Positions 24,198 to 31,183 of a stretch of 43,670 bases of DNA are shown in pieces. The stretch lies in assembly GCA_015065615.1 (NCBI GenBank), contig SVPY01000023.1, positions 1-43,670 on the forward strand, given 5' to 3'. The notes beneath the pieces are model-generated. The model ran no database searches, was not told the DNA's origin, and saw only the letters and a list, made by a program, of their open reading frames with translations. Each line of letters opens with the position of its first letter. Positions within the stretch are counted from its first letter, which is position 1. The translations under genes and the position numbers were made by a program. Source of the stretch: Oscillospiraceae bacterium. GTDB lineage: Bacteria; Bacillota; Clostridia; Oscillospirales; Acutalibacteraceae.

Positions 24198-25115
24198 TCA
24201 TTTTGCCTGATTTTTATATCTTACAAACTCTTCAAGGCAAAAAGCCAGCTGACGCATCTTAAGTGCGTTGTCTCTGCCTACAAAACGCAGAACTCTGTAG
24301 TCGGGGTCTCTGCCTGTTAAATCAGATTTACCGTTTGTGAAGCGGAAAATAAAGCCGTAATCCGCCGCATTACTTTTAAGCCACTTGTAGGTATCCGTTT
24401 CGGTATAGGTTTCAATGTCGCCTTTTACCGTTACGCTCATTCCCGTACTTTCTTCGCACCGGCCGGGTATACCCACGGTTCTGCCTGTTTTAAAGCTTGC
24501 CATAATAAGGGTGCTCTCGCCGGTTTCAAGCAGCTCTGTGTATTTATTATCGTACCTTGTTTGCTGCTGTTCTTTTGTAAGGTATCCGCATTCAAACTCA
24601 AGGTTTATACCGTCCTCTTTGGCGGCGTTCAAGAGAATTCTGAGGGCTGTGGAGATACGTGAATCCACCTTCACCCCTCCCACTTCTTCCAGCTCCATCT
24701 TATAATTTTCATCCTGAGGGTTTGAATTATTTACAATATAGAGATTGAATTTATCGCTGTAGATGGGAATACCCGTTTTTTCATCGTAGGAAAGAATACC
24801 TTTATTTATCTCAGCTTCTGCCTGTTCATCCTCTTCGGGAGGAATAATAACCACTATCTCGTTAGTTTCTTCCTTTTCGCCCGTAATAGAAGGCAAAAAT
24901 ACCTCGGAGAAGAATACGAAAATACAGAAAGAAAAAAGCAACAGGCAAACAACGCCGACTATATTGGCAGTAAGGCTTAAATGTCTTATGGTTTTTTCTT
25001 CGTTCTTTTCGGTGTAACCTTTACGTCTTACAAAAACAGGTTTGCTTTCCCGTTCATTTAAGGTTATGAAATTTTTTCTGGGCTTTTCCGCCTTTAAATT
25101 AACCTGTTCAGCCAA
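24198..25115 (-). CDS. VanY-like (M15-fold) membrane protein lacking the zinc ligands
   Basis: A 305-residue protein with a cytoplasmic basic region (1-45), one transmembrane helix (about 50-71), a linker rich in Glu, and an extracellular domain related to VanY D,D-carboxypeptidases. The fold marks are GYLTKEQQQTRYDNKY, IPGRCEESTGMSV, WLKSNAADYGFIFRF, and LRFVG. In active VanY the zinc ligands sit in S-E-H-x-T-G-x-x-x-D and W-H-F-R-Y; here the matching positions are Glu222, Thr229 and Val275, so all three ligands appear lost. It probably does not hydrolyse peptide but could bind cell-wall peptides. TTG start with GAAAGGAG upstream. Confidence 0.75.
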   Translation of the reverse strand: MAEQVNLKAEKPRKNFITLNERESKPVFVRRKGYTEKNEEKTIRHLSLTANIVGVVCLLLFSFCIFVFFSEVFLPSITGEKEETNEIVVIIPPEEDEQAEAEINKGILSYDEKTGIPIYSDKFNLYIVNNSNPQDENYKMELEEVGGVKVDSRISTALRILLNAAKEDGINLEFECGYLTKEQQQTRYDNKYTELLETGESTLIMASFKTGRTVGIPGRCEESTGMSVTVKGDIETYTETDTYKWLKSNAADYGFIFRFTNGKSDLTGRDPDYRVLRFVGRDNALKMRQLAFCLEEFVRYKNQAK

Positions 25116-25218
25116 AATATCGCTCCTTTCTTTTATATCTTTTATATTATACTATATTTTACTTAAAAGATACAGCAAAACTTTTTAAAAACAAAAAATA
25201 ATTTAAATCAAATTTATA

Positions 25219-25247
25219 TAGACAAGCTTTTTAGTAAGTGATAAAAT
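25219..25247 (+). promoter_or_regulatory. Promoter of the uracil permease gene
   Basis: TAGACA (25219-25224), a 17-base spacer and TAAAAT (25242-25247). The leader then contains an imperfect hairpin, GCATAAGACT (25259-25268) with AGTCTTTATGC (25278-25288), of unknown role. Confidence 0.6.
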
Positions 25248-25318
25248 AAAAGGTAATGGCATAAGACTGCGGAAATAAGTCTTTATGCAAAAAAAGAATT
25301 GAGAAGGGAGAATTTCCA

Positions 25319-26683
25319 ATGAATTTCTTTTCCAGGATTAACAATTTCCTTTTCCCCCACGCAAAGGAATACCCGAAGCTCGGCGCAAAAAAAGCTGTGA
25401 CTCTCGGCTTCCAGCACGCTTTCGCAATGAGCTGTGCAACCATCTTAGTACCTATCTTAACAGGTCTTGACGTTGGCGTTGCACTTTTCGCTGCAGGTAT
25501 CGGCACACTTATTTTCCACCTCTGCACAGGCGGCAGAATGCCCACCTTCCTTGGCTCCAGCTTCGCATTTATCGCAGCACTTCAGAGCATTATCGGCAAC
25601 GAAGCTTTCGGTGCTACAAAAGACGAGCAGATAAGCGCTGCTATGGGCGGCATTATCGCGGCAGGTCTTCTTTATGTTATTTTATCCCTTATTATCAAGC
25701 TTTTCGGCAGCAAGTTTATCGAGAAGCTCTTCCCTCCCGTTGTAAGAGGTGTAGGTGTTGCTATTATCGGTCTTAACCTTGCTTCTGCAGCTATCAACAA
25801 CATTCAGACTCAGTACGGTGCTGACGGCAAGGCTCTTGAATTCTTTAACCTTGAAAAAGGCTATGATATGCCCACATACATTTGGGCATGGGCTATTGCA
25901 GGTGTTACATGCTTAGTAGCTATTCTCCTTTCCACATACGGTAAGGGTATGGTAAAGATGAGCTCCATTTTCCTTTCCTTAGTTGTTGGTTACGTTATCA
26001 CACTTATTTTCGTACTTACAGGTTTAGCTCCTGCTTCCTTAATGAACACAGGTGCTATTGCTACACACGAGTGGATCGAAGTTCCCCACTTTGTACTTCC
26101 TTCCTTCAACTGGGGTGCAATCGGTATTTTAGCTCCCATCGCTATCGTAACTTGCGTTGAGCACGTTGGTGACGTTTATGCTAACGGCGCTGTTGTAGGC
26201 AAAAACTTTGTTGAAAAGCCCGGCCTTCACAGAACAATGCTCGGTGACGGTCTTGCAACAATCGCTGCAGGTTTAATTGGTGGCCCTGCTAACACAACAT
26301 ATTCCGAAAACACAGCTGTTTTAGCTGCTACAGGCAACTATAACCCCGTATCCTTAAGAATCGCCGCTGTTATCGCTATATTGGTTTCCTTCTTCGGTAA
26401 GGGCGTTGGCGTTATTGAAACAGTTCCCAACTGCGTACTCGGTGGTGCTTGCATCGTTCTTTATGGTATGATTGCTTCCGTTGGTCTTCGTACACTTGTT
26501 GAAAACAACGTAGACTTCAAAGAAAGCCGCAACCTCTACATCGCTGCTGTTATGTTAGTTCTTGCTATGGGTGGCGCTACAATCGGTTCTCCCGTATTCA
26601 GCTTCTCCGGTATCGGCCTTGGCATCATCGCAGGTATCATCCTCAACCTCGTTCTTCCCGAGAAAAAAGCCGAAAAGAAATAA
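25319..26683 (+). CDS. uraA: Uracil/xanthine-type permease (NCS2 family)
   Basis: This 454-residue protein of about 14 helices imports uracil or a related nucleobase with protons. NCS2 marks include GFQHAFAMSCATILVP, the substrate-site region ITCVEHVGDVYA-like (VTCVEHVGDVYANGAVVGK), and GGPANTTYSENTAVLAATG. Uracil specificity is suggested by similarity to UraA/PyrP but xanthine transport is possible. The ribosome binding site is AAGGGAG. A hairpin terminator follows directly. No pyrimidine genes are adjacent. Confidence 0.88.
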   Translation: MNFFSRINNFLFPHAKEYPKLGAKKAVTLGFQHAFAMSCATILVPILTGLDVGVALFAAGIGTLIFHLCTGGRMPTFLGSSFAFIAALQSIIGNEAFGATKDEQISAAMGGIIAAGLLYVILSLIIKLFGSKFIEKLFPPVVRGVGVAIIGLNLASAAINNIQTQYGADGKALEFFNLEKGYDMPTYIWAWAIAGVTCLVAILLSTYGKGMVKMSSIFLSLVVGYVITLIFVLTGLAPASLMNTGAIATHEWIEVPHFVLPSFNWGAIGILAPIAIVTCVEHVGDVYANGAVVGKNFVEKPGLHRTMLGDGLATIAAGLIGGPANTTYSENTAVLAATGNYNPVSLRIAAVIAILVSFFGKGVGVIETVPNCVLGGACIVLYGMIASVGLRTLVENNVDFKESRNLYIAAVMLVLAMGGATIGSPVFSFSGIGLGIIAGIILNLVLPEKKAEKK

Positions 26684-26706
26684 TTAAATAAACAAAAACT
26701 CTTAAC

Positions 26707-26749
26707 GATGAATAGCCGAGGGAAACTTCGGTTATTCATCATATTTTAT
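26707..26749 (+). terminator. Terminator of the uracil permease gene
   Basis: GATGAATAGCCGA (26707-26719) pairs with TCGGTTATTCATC (26728-26740) over 13 bp with one wobble, then TATTTTAT. It contains the in-frame ATG that would otherwise extend the next gene upstream. Confidence 0.75.
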
Positions 26750-26752
26750 GAT

Positions 26753-28045
26753 ATGAACAATACATTTTTCGATTCTACAAACTATAATTCTTTAAAAAGA
26801 AGCCGCCTGATGTATATTTTGGAGGCAGGTTTCGAATATCTTATCTCCATACTGGTTGCAGGTACTTTTCTTGCTAAAATAACCTCAAGCCTTGGTATTT
26901 CCGACAATTTAACAGGTATTATAAGCGCCATTATTTCGCTTGGCCAAATTTTTCAGCTTGGATCACTTTTAATCAAACGCCCAAAGCTTAAAGGTATAGT
27001 TGTAATAATGAGCGTGGTAAATCAGCTTCTGTTTTTATTACTTTACCTTATTCCCTTCTTTGAATTAACAAGCGAAATTAAAACCGTTATTTTCATAGTA
27101 ACAATAGTTTCCGCTTACCTTATCTATAATATTGCTCACCCAAAAAAGATAAACTGGTTTATGAGCCTTGTAGACGATACCAAAAGAGGCAAATTTACAA
27201 GCTTAAAAGAAGCAATAAGCCTTGTTGCAGGTATGATTTTTACCTACGTAATGGGTAGTGTTATTGATATTTTTGAAGCAAAAGGTGAATTAAGAACTGC
27301 ATTTATCATATGTGCAATAACAATTTTTTCACTTACCGTGCTTCACACTCTTACAATGATTCTTTCTGTAGAGAAAGAAAACACTGAAAAAAAGAAAGGC
27401 ATAAGCATAAAAAATATGCTTGCGGTTCTTAAGGATAAAAACATACTTAAGCTTACAGTTCTTTTTATCCTTTGGGAAGGCGCTTGTTCTTCTGCTAATC
27501 CTTTCTATGGTACTTATCAAATTAAAGAACTTGGCTTCAGTATGACTTTTGTTTCGGTGCTTAGCATTATTTACAGTGTGGCAAGAATTATTGCAAGTAT
27601 ATTTATAGGTAATCTATCCGACAAAAAAGGCTTTGCTTACTCAACTAAAATCTGCCTCTTTATTTCGTTAGTGGGTTTTGGTCTTAATATTTTCACAGTA
27701 CCTGAAAACGGTATGATTTTATTTACCGGTCATATGATTTTAAAGGCGGTTTCTGCCGCAGGACTAAGCAGTGCGGCTATAAATTTAGTTTACGATTATA
27801 TGGATTTAGATAAGCGAGCCGATGCTTTGGCGGTTACGCAAACTTTTGCAGGATTAATCGGTTTCTTTATAACCTTAGTAGTAAGTAAGCTTGTAGAATT
27901 CATTCAGGCTGAAGGAAATGTTTTTATGGGTATAAATATTTATGCTCAGCAGGTAACTTCTGTAATAAGTGTTATTTTCCATATTCTTTGCATTTTGTTC
28001 CTTATTTTTGTTATAGGAAAGAAAATGAAAAAAGTAAGCGCATAA
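26753..28045 (+). CDS. MFS transporter
   Basis: About 430 residues with twelve predicted helices, no large loops, and a hydrophilic central loop around ENTEKKKGISIKN. Marks of the major facilitator superfamily are the intracellular-loop residues after helix 2 and IGNLSDKKGFAYSTKI after helix 8. The substrate is unknown. The start is put at 26753 because the earlier ATG at 26708 lies inside the terminator hairpin of the permease gene. No good ribosome binding site is seen, so the start is uncertain; a further in-frame Met occurs 19 codons later. Confidence 0.78.
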   Translation: MNNTFFDSTNYNSLKRSRLMYILEAGFEYLISILVAGTFLAKITSSLGISDNLTGIISAIISLGQIFQLGSLLIKRPKLKGIVVIMSVVNQLLFLLLYLIPFFELTSEIKTVIFIVTIVSAYLIYNIAHPKKINWFMSLVDDTKRGKFTSLKEAISLVAGMIFTYVMGSVIDIFEAKGELRTAFIICAITIFSLTVLHTLTMILSVEKENTEKKKGISIKNMLAVLKDKNILKLTVLFILWEGACSSANPFYGTYQIKELGFSMTFVSVLSIIYSVARIIASIFIGNLSDKKGFAYSTKICLFISLVGFGLNIFTVPENGMILFTGHMILKAVSAAGLSSAAINLVYDYMDLDKRADALAVTQTFAGLIGFFITLVVSKLVEFIQAEGNVFMGINIYAQQVTSVISVIFHILCILFLIFVIGKKMKKVSA

Positions 28046-28050
28046 AAAAT

Positions 28051-28082
28051 TTTCCCGAGAGTGATCTCCCGGGAATTTTTCT
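28051..28082. terminator. Bidirectional terminator between the MFS gene and sigG
   Basis: TTCCCGAGAG and CTCCCGGGAA pair with one mismatch around a short loop, with T runs on the plus strand side and A runs on the other. It lies between the two convergent stop codons. Confidence 0.75.
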
Positions 28083-28095
28083 TACTTTCATTCAT

Positions 28096-28860
28096 TTATA
28101 TTGCGTCCTTTACTTTTTTAAGGGCGCATTTTTCAAGTCTTGAGACCTGCGCCTGAGAAATACCTATTTCATCTGCCACGGTCATCTGGGTTTTGCCCTG
28201 CAAAAAGCGCATGGAAAGAATTGTTTTCTCCCTGCCCGAAAGCTTTTTCATTGCTTCTTTAAAGGATAATTCCTTCACAAAATCACTGTCGCTGCTGCCG
28301 CCTACCTGATCCATAAGGTAAATGGTGTCGCCGCCGTCGTTAAACACGGGCTCATAGAGGGATAAAGGCGCGCTTATGGCTTCTAAGGCTACCACCACAT
28401 CCTCGCTTTTCATCCCGATATTTTCGGCTATTTCAAAAGGGCTTGGCTCCCTGCCTAAATCGTTCGTAAGCTTTTCCTTTGCCTGCATGGCTTTGTAGGC
28501 GATATCCCTTAGTGACCTACTTACCCTCAGGGAATTATTATCCCTTAAAAATCTTCGCACTTCGCCTATTATCATAGGCACGCCGTAGGTTGAAAACTGC
28601 ACGCCCTGACTTAAATCGAAATTATCAATCGCCTTCATTAGCCCGATGCACCCAACCTGAAATAAATCGTCGGGGTTTTCACCCCTTGAATTAAAACGCT
28701 GAATCACGCTTAAAACAAGCCTTAAATTGCCTTCAATTAATTTGTCTCTTGCTTCTTTATCGCCGTTTTTGCTGAGTTTCAAAAGCCTTATGGTCTCGCT
28801 GTTTTTTAAAACCTTTAATTTAGCCGTGTTAACGCCGCAAATTTCCACCTTGGTTACCAT
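28096..28860 (-). CDS. sigG: Forespore-specific sigma factor SigG
   Basis: A 254-residue sporulation sigma factor. The opening KVEICGVNTAKLKVL is diagnostic of SigG, followed by region 2 (NLRLVLSVIQRFNSRGENPDD, LFQVGCIGLMKAIDNFDLSQ), RFLRDNNSLRVSRSLRDIAYKA, and region 4 (TQMTVADEIGISQAQVSRLE). SigG drives late forespore genes such as those for small acid-soluble proteins and germination. In Bacillus it follows sigE in the spoIIG locus; here sigE and spoIIGA are not upstream within the window. The ribosome binding site is CGGAGG. A sigma-F-like promoter precedes it. Confidence 0.95.
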   Translation of the reverse strand: MVTKVEICGVNTAKLKVLKNSETIRLLKLSKNGDKEARDKLIEGNLRLVLSVIQRFNSRGENPDDLFQVGCIGLMKAIDNFDLSQGVQFSTYGVPMIIGEVRRFLRDNNSLRVSRSLRDIAYKAMQAKEKLTNDLGREPSPFEIAENIGMKSEDVVVALEAISAPLSLYEPVFNDGGDTIYLMDQVGGSSDSDFVKELSFKEAMKKLSGREKTILSMRFLQGKTQMTVADEIGISQAQVSRLEKCALKKVKDAI

Positions 28861-28897
28861 ACTTTTTTTACCTCCGCTTTCTTTATTGCTTTGGTAT

Positions 28898-28926
28898 TAG
28901 TATCGGCAGAAATTAGGTTTATAAAC
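28898..28926 (-). promoter_or_regulatory. Candidate sigma-F-type promoter of sigG
   Basis: On the minus strand GTTTA (28926-28922) and GCCGATACTA (28907-28898) fit the Bacillus sigma-F consensus GywTA and GgnrAnAnTw, except for one base, with a 14-base spacer (15 is usual). sigG is a known sigma-F target in Bacillus. Confidence 0.5.
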
Positions 28927-28964
28927 AAAAAAGCTGCCTCACAAATGTGAAACAGCTTTTTATT
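28925..28964 (-). terminator. Terminator of the 197-residue exported protein gene
   Basis: AAAAGCTG (28929-28936) and CAGCTTTT (28953-28960) enclose a second small stem (TCACA/TGTGA). On the minus strand it ends in a T run. It overlaps the sigG promoter region. Confidence 0.75.
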
Positions 28965-29558
28965 TTACCTTTCCAAATTTCCGTGACCGTATCTTTTATC
29001 TATGTATTTCACGTATTCATAAGCGGATAAGTAATTTTCAGGATTTTTGATATCAAGGCTTTCTATGTCTGCTATGGAAAAATCTGCATCATGTATTACA
29101 AATTGCTCAAGTCTTTTATGACCTTTATAAGGGTACAATTCTTCTCCCAAAATCAAATATTTTTCACCGGAAGTTAAATCCACAAGCAAATTATCTATAT
29201 ACCAATATTCGAGCAGATAATCTGTATCGGGGTCATGCTTTATTGAAGAATTAATCAAAATCTCCGAAGTTACTAAATTATCCATCGCAGGTATCTTTAC
29301 GGTAAATTCATCATTTATTTCAAATTCACCGAATATAATTTCAGTTACTTTAAATTTATAAGTATCCTTTTCTCCCGAAGAGATATACTGTGCTATAAGC
29401 GCCGTATCGCTATACTCTACACAGTATTCGGTTGATTTTAAAATTTGCTTATATTCCGCCGGATAATCATCAATAATACTATTATCGCTGATGGCTGAAA
29501 TAATTACCACAATCGCTATTATAATTACGGTAGCTATACACATTCTAATTTTTTTCAT
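28965..29558 (-). CDS. Exported or membrane-anchored protein, function unknown
   Basis: A 197-residue protein with an N-terminal hydrophobic helix (about 5-24) that could be a signal anchor. The rest is a beta-rich domain with alternating short strands (TYKFKVTEIIFGE, INDEFTVKIP, GEKYLILGEELYP). Such spacing resembles small OB/NTR-like domains seen in TIMP-type proteins, but the match is only a general impression and I assign no function. It begins 2 bases after the stop of a metzincin-type protease remnant, so the two genes once formed, and perhaps still form, one transcription unit. Confidence 0.6.
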   Translation of the reverse strand: MKKIRMCIATVIIIAIVVIISAISDNSIIDDYPAEYKQILKSTEYCVEYSDTALIAQYISSGEKDTYKFKVTEIIFGEFEINDEFTVKIPAMDNLVTSEILINSSIKHDPDTDYLLEYWYIDNLLVDLTSGEKYLILGEELYPYKGHKRLEQFVIHDADFSIADIESLDIKNPENYLSAYEYVKYIDKRYGHGNLER

Positions 29559-29560
29559 AA

Positions 29561-29710
29561 TTAATGGTACACCTGATACAAATGATTTTTATCACGTGAA
29601 GTTAATATGTAATTATTATTATATAAATTATGAAACATAACATCACTAGAGTTAGATGAATGCCCTCTCCAACCTAAGGCGTGACCTAATTCATATACAA
29701 TCTGAATTTT
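29561..29710 (-). pseudogene. C-terminal remnant of a metzincin-type metalloprotease
   Basis: Reading the minus strand gives about 49 codons ending at 29561 that contain YELGHALGWRGHS, SSDVMF, and LTSRDKNHLYQVY. This is the zinc-binding and C-terminal part of matrixin-like (M10-type) proteases, but the first ligand is Tyr instead of His. The frame is closed upstream by TAA (29711-29713) and has no start codon, although an AGGAGG (29725-29730) and a promoter still stand upstream. The N-terminal bulk is therefore deleted. No frame longer than this was found, which is why it does not stand out as an ordinary ORF. Confidence 0.7.
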
Positions 29711-29771
29711 TTAATTTGTTTTTTCCTCCTGAATTTAATTTTTGGAGTTTTTTGCTCTATATTACATTTAT

Positions 29772-29800
29772 ATATTAACATAAAGTATATTTATAATCAA
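29772..29800 (-). promoter_or_regulatory. Promoter upstream of the protease remnant
   Basis: On the minus strand TTGATT (29800-29795), a 17-base spacer and TAATAT (29777-29772). It may still drive the 197-residue exported protein gene. Confidence 0.45.
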
Positions 29801-29904
29801 GATGTTTCTTTATATCAATAAATTAAACCTGAAGGTCAGTTCCCTCAGGCTTTGCTTTTATTCTTTATTTAAAAATTCTGATAAGGCTTTTACTTTTTTC
29901 TACG

Positions 29905-29936
29905 GTTAAAACAAAAAGCCCCGCTTAACGGAGCCT
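29905..29936 (-). terminator. Terminator of the sialidase-fold gene
   Basis: On the minus strand GGCTCCG and CGGGGCT (29917-29936) pair with one mismatch around a short loop and are followed by TTTTTGTTTT. Confidence 0.7.
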
Positions 29937-29954
29937 TAAGAATAAATTAAAGTG

Positions 29955-31031
29955 TTAATTAAGGTTAGTGTTCAGGCTGATTTCATCCACGTCAATTTCG
30001 GTTACAAAAAGCTTCTGTGAAGAGGAAACTCTTGCCTCGTAGAAAACAAAAGCAGTATTTGTCACCTTGTTAAAACACACGTCGCTGTAGCCGCCGCGGA
30101 AAGAGTATTCTATTTTCTCCCAGCTTTCGCCGTTATCACGGGAAACTTTCAAGGTGTTATACATACGCACATCGGGGGAATCGCAGTTAGTAAATAAAAT
30201 TCTTCCCCTGCCGTCGCTGCACATACCGCCCATACACCTTGGGTCATTCAGATTTATATCGTGCTTAAGATTTGTCCATCCGCTTATTCCGTTAGGGCTA
30301 TAGGAAACCGCTCTTCTTGAGCCGCCCGAGAAGCTTCTGTCGGTATTTCTTGCATTAAAATACACTCTGCCGTCGCTAAGCTGACAAAGGCAGGATTCAT
30401 TGGGGTCACTAACACCCTCATCGGGCAAAATTTCACCTGCGTGCCATGTGTTGCCGTTATCGTCGCTGTAAATTGTGGCGCACCTTGAAGGGCCGTGGGC
30501 AAAGGGGTCATTTTCATTTTTAGCAAGCCAAACAGGCACCAGAAATCTGCCGTTAGAAAGCATTGTGCCGTGGCCGGGACCCATGGCAATTACAGTCCAC
30601 TTATAGGAACTAAACTCTTCACGGAAAACCTCGGTTAATTCCTTATCCTCGCTCCAAGTTTTGCCGTAATCATCTGAAAATCTATAAAAAACTCTATGAT
30701 AATTTTCACAGTATAAAAGATGCAATCTCTCATTTTCTGCAATCATAACGGGGTTATTTAAAGTGTTTTTGCCTTCACCTGACTTTATAATCATTCTTTC
30801 CGACCAGGTCTGACCAAAATCGGTGCTTAATTTCATACCCAAATCTATCATCGCCCAGTCACTATTGCTTCTGCGCATTTCGTAGTAACATACAAGCACG
30901 CCTTTTTCGGTGGAAACTATGCCGGGGATTCTCTGGTCCTCGTATTTATAATTAACCAAATCCCTTTCATCCGCTTCACCTGTATATTTTAAAGCGGCGT
31001 CCTCTATTAAATAAGTATTTTTAAATTTCAT
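29955..31031 (-). CDS. Cytoplasmic sialidase-fold (BNR/Asp-box) protein
   Basis: About 358 residues from the ATG at 31031 (GGAG 10 bases upstream; a GTG four codons earlier abuts the GGAG). Four Asp boxes are visible (STDFGQTW, SDDYGKTW, SDDNGNTW, SRDNGESW), spaced as in a six-bladed propeller, and an early QRIPG resembles the RIP motif that carries the first catalytic Arg of GH33 sialidases. There is no signal peptide, so it would act on internalised sugars, or have another role. No sialic-acid catabolic genes are adjacent. It lies downstream of the corrinoid cluster but is separated by a hairpin with a T run. Confidence 0.8.
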   Translation of the reverse strand: MKFKNTYLIEDAALKYTGEADERDLVNYKYEDQRIPGIVSTEKGVLVCYYEMRRSNSDWAMIDLGMKLSTDFGQTWSERMIIKSGEGKNTLNNPVMIAENERLHLLYCENYHRVFYRFSDDYGKTWSEDKELTEVFREEFSSYKWTVIAMGPGHGTMLSNGRFLVPVWLAKNENDPFAHGPSRCATIYSDDNGNTWHAGEILPDEGVSDPNESCLCQLSDGRVYFNARNTDRSFSGGSRRAVSYSPNGISGWTNLKHDINLNDPRCMGGMCSDGRGRILFTNCDSPDVRMYNTLKVSRDNGESWEKIEYSFRGGYSDVCFNKVTNTAFVFYEARVSSSQKLFVTEIDVDEISLNTNLN

Positions 31032-31046
31032 TTTTTCATTCACTCC

Positions 31047-31110
31047 AATAAAAAAGGATACGCAGTTGCCTGTGTATCCTAATTATAGTATCTATTCACT
31101 TAAAAGTCCA
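31047..31110 (-). promoter_or_regulatory. Terminator/leader hairpin and promoter before the sialidase-fold gene
   Basis: On the minus strand AGGATACACAG/CTGCGTATCCT (31080-31055) is a stable stem followed by TTTTTTATT and then directly by the GGAG of the sialidase-fold gene. A promoter TGGACT-17-TATAAT (31110-31082) ends just before the stem. The stem may end the corrinoid operon, or form the structured 5' end of the next message. Confidence 0.5.
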
Positions 31111-31117
31111 TTTCCAA

Positions 31118-31146
31118 AAAGGACAAATTTCAGAATTTATGTCCTT
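31118..31146 (-). terminator. Candidate terminator of the corrinoid operon
   Basis: On the minus strand GGACATAAATT and AAATTTGTCC (about 31144-31121) pair with a small bulge, followed by TTTTT. It lies past the stop of the last UroD-fold gene. A small stem CCTTTC/GAAAGG precedes it. Confidence 0.55.
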
Positions 31147-31183
31147 TCGGGAAAGGTTTTACCAAATAAACGTAAATAAAGGC

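Larger units (their letters stand above)
29711..29954. other. Gap with orphan promoter and hairpins
   Basis: It carries the orphan promoter and ribosome binding site of the protease remnant. It also holds a hairpin CCTGAAGG/CCCTCAGG (29828-29849), with one mismatch and T-rich flanks, and the terminator of the sialidase-fold gene. I see no other gene. Confidence 0.5.

Noticed and set aside
25248-25318. Purine, PRPP or PyrR-type attenuator before the uracil permease
   Set aside because: Only one imperfect hairpin followed by A residues, with no terminator/antiterminator pair and no known conserved motif.
28096-31043. A defence island formed by the sialidase-fold protein, the unknown exported protein and the protease remnant
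   Set aside because: No nuclease, NTPase, sensor or toxin domain is present and the genes have separate signals.
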